DNA from: Tilletia caries
Taxonomy: Eukaryota; Basidiomycota; Exobasidiomycetes; Tilletiales; Tilletiaceae
Direction: 5' to 3'
Length of the DNA: 64,000 bases
Assembly (NCBI GenBank): GCA_032718865.1
Contig: JALUTQ010000004.1
Span: 434,001-498,000 of the forward strand
The notes under the pieces are model-generated. The model saw only the letters and a program-made list of their open reading frames with translations. It had not been told where the DNA came from and searched no databases. Both the position numbers and the translations under genes were made by a program. How positions within the stretch are numbered: position 1 is the first letter of the stretch; each line of letters starts with the position of its first letter. Positions 59,652 to 64,000 of the stretch are shown piece after piece.

Positions 59652-62073
59652 ATGGGATCCTCGAAAGGAAACGTCCTGATCGCGTTGTTGCGGAATGACC
59701 TTCGCGTCCATGACCATCCGATCTTCCATGTCGCCAGCAAGTCAGGCTCGAAGGCAGCCTCGCCGCTGACCAGCAGTCTCCGCTTCAGCCAGCCCATCAC
59801 ACACTTCCTGCCCATCTACGTCCTCGACCCCGTCTTCCACCCGCTCGCAGGACTGCCCAACATCCCCAGCAGCATCGCCGAAGATGCTAGCTCAAAGACG
59901 CGTACCCTTGGACTCTGGCGGACGTCCCCCCACCGACTCAGCTACCTCGCCCACTCCCTCGCGGATCTCGCAGGAACCCTCCAGAAGAAAGGATCTGGAC
60001 TGCACGTCTACGCAGGACGTCCCGAACGCGTCATCTCCAGCATCGTCAAGCGCATCGAGGCCGACGGATACCGCGTCGAAGGTGTCGCGATGACCAAGGA
60101 AATTAACTCGGAGGAGCTTCGCACCCAACAACGCGTGCGCAAGGCTCTCGAAGCGGCCTCCTCTGCCAGCCAAAAGGAAAGTCGCAAGCCCAAGGTATTC
60201 ACCCCGGACGCCAAGCCACTGGTCCCTCGCAACATCCTGCCCTTCGACCTCAAAGAGCTTCCGGACGTGTATACGCAGTTCCGCAAGCGCATCGAGGGTC
60301 TCCGGCCGGGCGAAGGCAGCTCCGATTACATGGGCGCTGTTTTGGAACCTTTGCCCACACCCGAGTCACTCCTCCCCCTTCCCGGAAAAGCAGCGGCTGA
60401 GTCATCAGACGACGCATACCTACTCGACGGCAAAGACTCCCGTCCTTCCGTGTCCGACGTGGAAAATCTCATTCAGTACCTCATCAAGCCCATCCTTGAC
60501 AATCCTACTCTTGGCATCCAAAAAGGCGCGTCTTTACAGTCGCAGGCGGCTCAGAACGGTGAGAAGGTCGGAGGGGAGGGTGGGAAGACGGCACAGGTCC
60601 CGAGCGCGTTCCCTTTCAAGGGAGGCGAGACGGAGGCTTTGAAGCGGTTGGAATACTACCTTGTAGGCGCGAATGCGCCTGGTGTACGTTACAAGGAGAC
60701 TAGGCGAGTCTAAGACCGCATTTACTCTTGACCCTGGCGCCGAAAGAGCGACTGACGAACTGTTTCAAATCGCGTCGCGTTACTCAGAAACGGGATGCTA
60801 GGCGAAGACTACTCCACCAAGTTTGCAGCCGCTCTTGCACACGGCACCATCTCCCCACGCGCCATCGCCGTCCGCGCACTCGCCATGGACGAAGCCTCCG
60901 GCCGCAACTCAGGCGGCGGATACTGGGTCGTCTTCGAGCTCCTCTGGCGCGACTACTTCTACTTCGTCGGCGCCCGCTACCGGACCTCGCTCTTCCAGCT
61001 CGACGGCATCGCGGCGGACATGCCCTCCAAAGCGGGCGAGGCTGCGCAGAAGAACTACCCGGGCGCGAACGGGTTCAAGAATGCGGATGTAGATGGGTGG
61101 GTGAGGAGTAAGTCGTTGGACGATAAGGAGGATGCGTTCGTTAGGTGGGCCGAGGGTCGGACGGGCGTGCCGCTGATCGACGCCAATATGCGTGAGCTGA
61201 TTCAGACAGGGTGAGTGCCCTATTCCCACTCCTTGTTTTTCATCTCTTTGACGCGTCGCTGACCTTTCCGTCTGCGCTCCTTCAGATTCATGAGCAATCG
61301 CGGTCGCCAGAATGTCGCCAGTTTCTTGACGAAGGACCTTGGATACGACTGGCGATATGGCGCTGAGTACTTCGAGAGTCTCCTGACCGACTATGGTGAG
61401 CAACCAGTTCTCTGCCTTCCAGCGTGGACTGCAGAGTTAGCTGACCTATGGGTCCTTATCATGTACAGATACCAACTCGAACTGGGGCAACGTAATTTTG
61501 CACACTCTCGAGAGGATTTTCTCAGATACGCGACAACTGACTGAATTCTCACTTCCCTTTATCAAGTGGCAATATGTCGCCGGCGTAGGCAACGACCCGC
61601 GTTCGTCCCGTCAATTCAACCCCATCAAGCAAGCATACGACTACGACGCTCAAGGTGAGTCATCTTTCTTCCTCTTGTACCTCGTAGCATTACTGACAAC
61701 CCCTTGGTCTTCTTTGCTCCCCCTTTTTTTCCGTATTCAAGGTGAATACGTCAAAACATGGCTCCCCGAACTCCGCTCCATGCCCACATACGCAGTCCAA
61801 CACCCCTGGACGATCAACCTCGCCCAGCAAAACATCGACATCGGCTCCTACCCGGCCCGGCCCGTCGTTGAGAATAAGGGCATGTGGGGACGGCACTACA
61901 GGAATGAGAACGGAAGTAGTGGCGGTGGTGGTGGAGGGCGAGGAGGAGGGGGAGGATACCGTGGGAGAGGAAGAGGTGGGGGAGGGGGAGGTCGCGGTGG
62001 TGGCGGCGGTGGCGGCGGTGGCGGTGGTGGACGCGGAGGACGCGGGCGCGGACGTGGTCGTGGCGGCGACTGA
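59652..62073 (+). CDS. cry-DASH: DASH-type cryptochrome with RGG tail
   Basis: FAD-binding blue-light protein of the photolyase family; DASH members repair pyrimidine dimers mainly in single-stranded DNA and bind RNA. Exons 59652-60703, 60788-61210, 61286-61395, 61469-61491 (23 nt), 61567-61654 and 61742-62073; 2028 nt, 675 aa. Motifs: [69 protein letters not shown] and [20 protein letters not shown]. The first intron is GC-AG (GCGAGT donor), required by frame. The C-terminal 60 or so residues are almost only Gly and Arg in RGG/RGRG repeats, an RNA-binding type tail. Confidence 0.95.
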
Positions 62074-62439
62074 GCTGGCGATCGACCCTGGATCTCGCCC
62101 CGGACGCGAACGCGGACGACAATTTGCAGGACCTTCGCCTCATCTTCGATCACATCGGCCCTTCGTCGTCCTTTCTTCGTTGGAGGACAGACTGGAGCGC
62201 GTCGCATGTCACATACGGCCTACGGCATCACATCGTATCCTTGGACTTCTTCGCAACGTCTGGACATGCAAAGCAGGATTTTTTTCTCACCTTCATTTTT
62301 TACTGTTCCCCATCACCCAACTCAATCCTGTCGGAAAGCAAAGGCAACAGCAATAGCAATAATCAATCGGTATTTCTCAACGACGCTGTCATCGACGGTG
62401 ACATTTGATTCTTCGCAGGAGCGTAGGTGTAACAGAGAA
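62074..62439. other. Convergent intergenic region
   Basis: 366 bp between the CRY-DASH stop and the stop of the glutamine-rich gene. AACAGCAATAGCAATAA-type sequence near 62347. No gene. Confidence 0.45.
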
Positions 62440-63116
62440 CTACTGCGGTTGAGAATGCGGAGGTTGTTGCTGTTGTTGTTGTTGCTGTTGTCCACCCTGT
62501 GGTGGCTGCTGTTGCGGTCCTCCGCGAGCCTGCAATGCCGCCTGCTGTTGCTGCTGTTGTGCCTGGCGATACAGCTGAAATGCGAGCGAGTTGATCTGAC
62601 GAAGCGAAACGTGGAAAAGATGATTAGCCAAGAAATTCTTACAGGTCACCGGTTACGTAGGAGGAGGTGGTATTCACCTGTTCCTGACTCAGCTTCTGAT
62701 TCGCCAGGCTGATCGCCAACTGCTGCTGGAGCTGTTGCAGATGAAGCGGCAAGCCCGCCGAAGATGGACCAGCTTGACCCTGCCCAGGCTGAGATTGCTG
62801 TTGTTGCTGTTGTTGTTGCGGAGGTGGCTGCTGTTGTTGAGCCTGTCCATTGGAAGACGGCCCAGCAGTCATCATCGCCGACCGTTGCTGGCCATATGCC
62901 GCTTGATTACCCTGCGGAACAGGAGCTGACGGGCCTGATTGAGGAATCGGCATGCTCTGTGGGGGACGCTGATTGGACTGAGCCGCTGCCATCTGTGCCA
63001 TCTGGCCCAGGCCGATACCAGGCTGGCCCGCTACTCGCGCTTGCTGTTGCTGTTGTTGCTGTTGTTGCTGTTGCTGCTGTTGCTGTTGTTGCTGTTGCTG
63101 CTGGTGTTGTTGCTGC

Positions 63117-63151
<35 letters not shown>

Positions 63152-64000
63152 AGCTTGTTGCTGCTGAGACGGCTGGTGACCCTGCCCGGGCATACCAAGT
63201 CGGTTCATGGCCAGATTTTGCTGCTGCTGCTGCTGTTGCTGTTGTTGTTGTTGCTGTTGCTGTTGCTGTTGCTGCTGTTGCGCTGCCATCTGGTTCGAAA
63301 GCTGTGGGTTTCCCGGCCGAGCTCCGCCGTAGTTCACTTGCTGTTGCATCTGATGAGGCGCATTTACTTGTGGCATACCAGGTCGAGGAAGCATGCCCGA
63401 CTGAGCTTGGACCGAGCCCATATTGGGAGGTGGCATCGAAGCGCGTTGTTGCGCCGCCGCCACCGCCGCCTGGTTCTGTGCGTCCATCTGAAGTGAAGCC
63501 TGGGCTTGGGCTTGTGCCTGAGCCTGCTGGGCCTGTGCTTGGGCTTGCGCTTGAGCCTGGGCATGCTGCTGCTGCTGCATTATCTCCTGCTGATAAGCAA
63601 AGTACTGCCTGCGAGCAATCATGTCGCGTTCAATCTTGATGTTGCTCAACTGCTGCGGCGTTGGGACAGGACCAGACTTGATGGGCGTGTGCGAGTCATG
63701 CGAGGAAAAGTTGATCTTGCGATTCGAAGCGTTGGCAGCGGTACCGTTCGCAGTCTGCTTGGCCTGTTCCCGCCGCTTCTGACCTTTCCGGATGACATCG
63801 ACCAGATTGGCGTGACGAAAGCTCTTGCGCGACCCTTCGTGGCTTTCTCGCAATTTCTTGGCTATCTTGGCACGTTTCGCAGCCAGACTGTTCGAAGTCG
63901 CCACAGTGTTGGAAGGGACGTTGGGATTAGCAGTAGAATCATCGACGGATGTGCTGGTGGAGGGACCATCTGGTGTTGGCAGCGGCGGCGGACCTGGTGG
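62440..64000 (-). CDS. Glutamine-rich nuclear-type protein, N-terminus outside window
   Basis: Partial gene: the frame is open to the window edge and no start is seen. Exons 62678-64000 (partial) and 62440-62595, joined by a GTGAAT..CAG intron. The N-terminal visible part is Pro/Ser/Thr-rich, then a strongly basic helix (AAKRAKIAKKLRESHEGSRKS, GQKRREQAKQ) that could be a nuclear localisation or nucleic-acid-binding segment. There follow more than 150 residues dominated by glutamine, with (QA)n and uninterrupted Q runs of about 14-20, and a C-terminus again Q-rich. Mixed CAA/CAG codons. Resembles subunits of transcription coactivator or chromatin complexes in composition only; I do not recognise the family. 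Confidence 0.7.

Noticed and set aside
62764..63639. Plus-strand frames rich in Leu, Ala or Val opposite the polyglutamine gene
   Set aside because: Artifacts of CTG/TTG repeats read on the other strand.

Overview
The window is nuclear DNA of a GC-rich filamentous fungus, most probably a basidiomycete. It has many short introns (about 65-220 nt) with GTGAGT donors and CTGAC/CTAAC-like branch sites, a single-chain fused ATP-citrate lyase, an HMG-CoA reductase with a sterol-sensing domain, glycogen synthase, caleosin, tuberin (TSC2) and fungal GATA factors. The exact lineage cannot be fixed from the sequence alone. Ten conserved host genes were rebuilt exon by exon; in each the summed exon lengths are a multiple of three and the joins restore family-typical sequence. 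The ubiquitin-AN1 gene is a single coding exon. || Layout. 0-2.3 kb: an unknown gene with an internal duplication. 2.5-7.2 kb: a Helitron Rep-helicase gene (minus strand) broken at homopolymers. 7.7-9.2 kb: an unknown many-exon gene. 9.9-10.1 kb: an AT-rich hexanucleotide array. 10.7-15.9 kb: a DIRS/Ngaro-type tyrosine-recombinase retrotransposon (gag, RT, RNase H, YR; minus strand). 16.7-22.4 kb: a SURF4/Erv29 cargo receptor and ATP-citrate lyase (both minus). 23.0-30.2 kb: three DNA transposons side by side: a 2.3-kb MULE with identical 22-bp termini and a perfect 9-bp target duplication, a 0.64-kb non-autonomous inverted-repeat element, and a 4.1-kb second MULE with a decayed transposase and a minisatellite-bearing tail. 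31-42.9 kb: glycogen synthase, caleosin and TSC2. 43.0-43.8 kb: an odd element made of about 27 copies of GGGTAAAA/TTTTACCC in both orientations between 12-bp direct repeats. 44.1-64 kb: a dense host block with a DUF1752 two-finger GATA factor, prefoldin subunit 5, Pet191/COA5, a ubiquitin-AN1 fusion, HMG-CoA reductase, a LOG-type phosphoribohydrolase, CRY-DASH with an RGG tail, and the 3' part of a glutamine-rich nuclear-type protein that runs off the window. || How the genes relate. ATP-citrate lyase makes the cytosolic acetyl-CoA that feeds HMG-CoA reductase, and caleosin sits on lipid droplets, so lipid and sterol metabolism is well represented. TSC2 (TORC1 brake) and the AreA/GAT-like factor are nutrient-signalling genes, and glycogen synthase is a carbon-storage enzyme. 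They are ordinary dispersed eukaryotic genes and I see no biosynthetic cluster. || Most notable observations. (1) A 7-nt microexon in ATP-citrate lyase. (2) Nearly all frame breaks in the Helitron and first MULE fall in homopolymers, whereas host genes with similar runs are intact; repeat-specific assembly error is the simplest explanation. (3) The GGGTAAAA element and its resemblance to the GGGCAAAAC repeats in the MULE termini. (4) GC-AG introns in CRY-DASH and probably in gag. (5) The ubiquitin-AN1 fusion.
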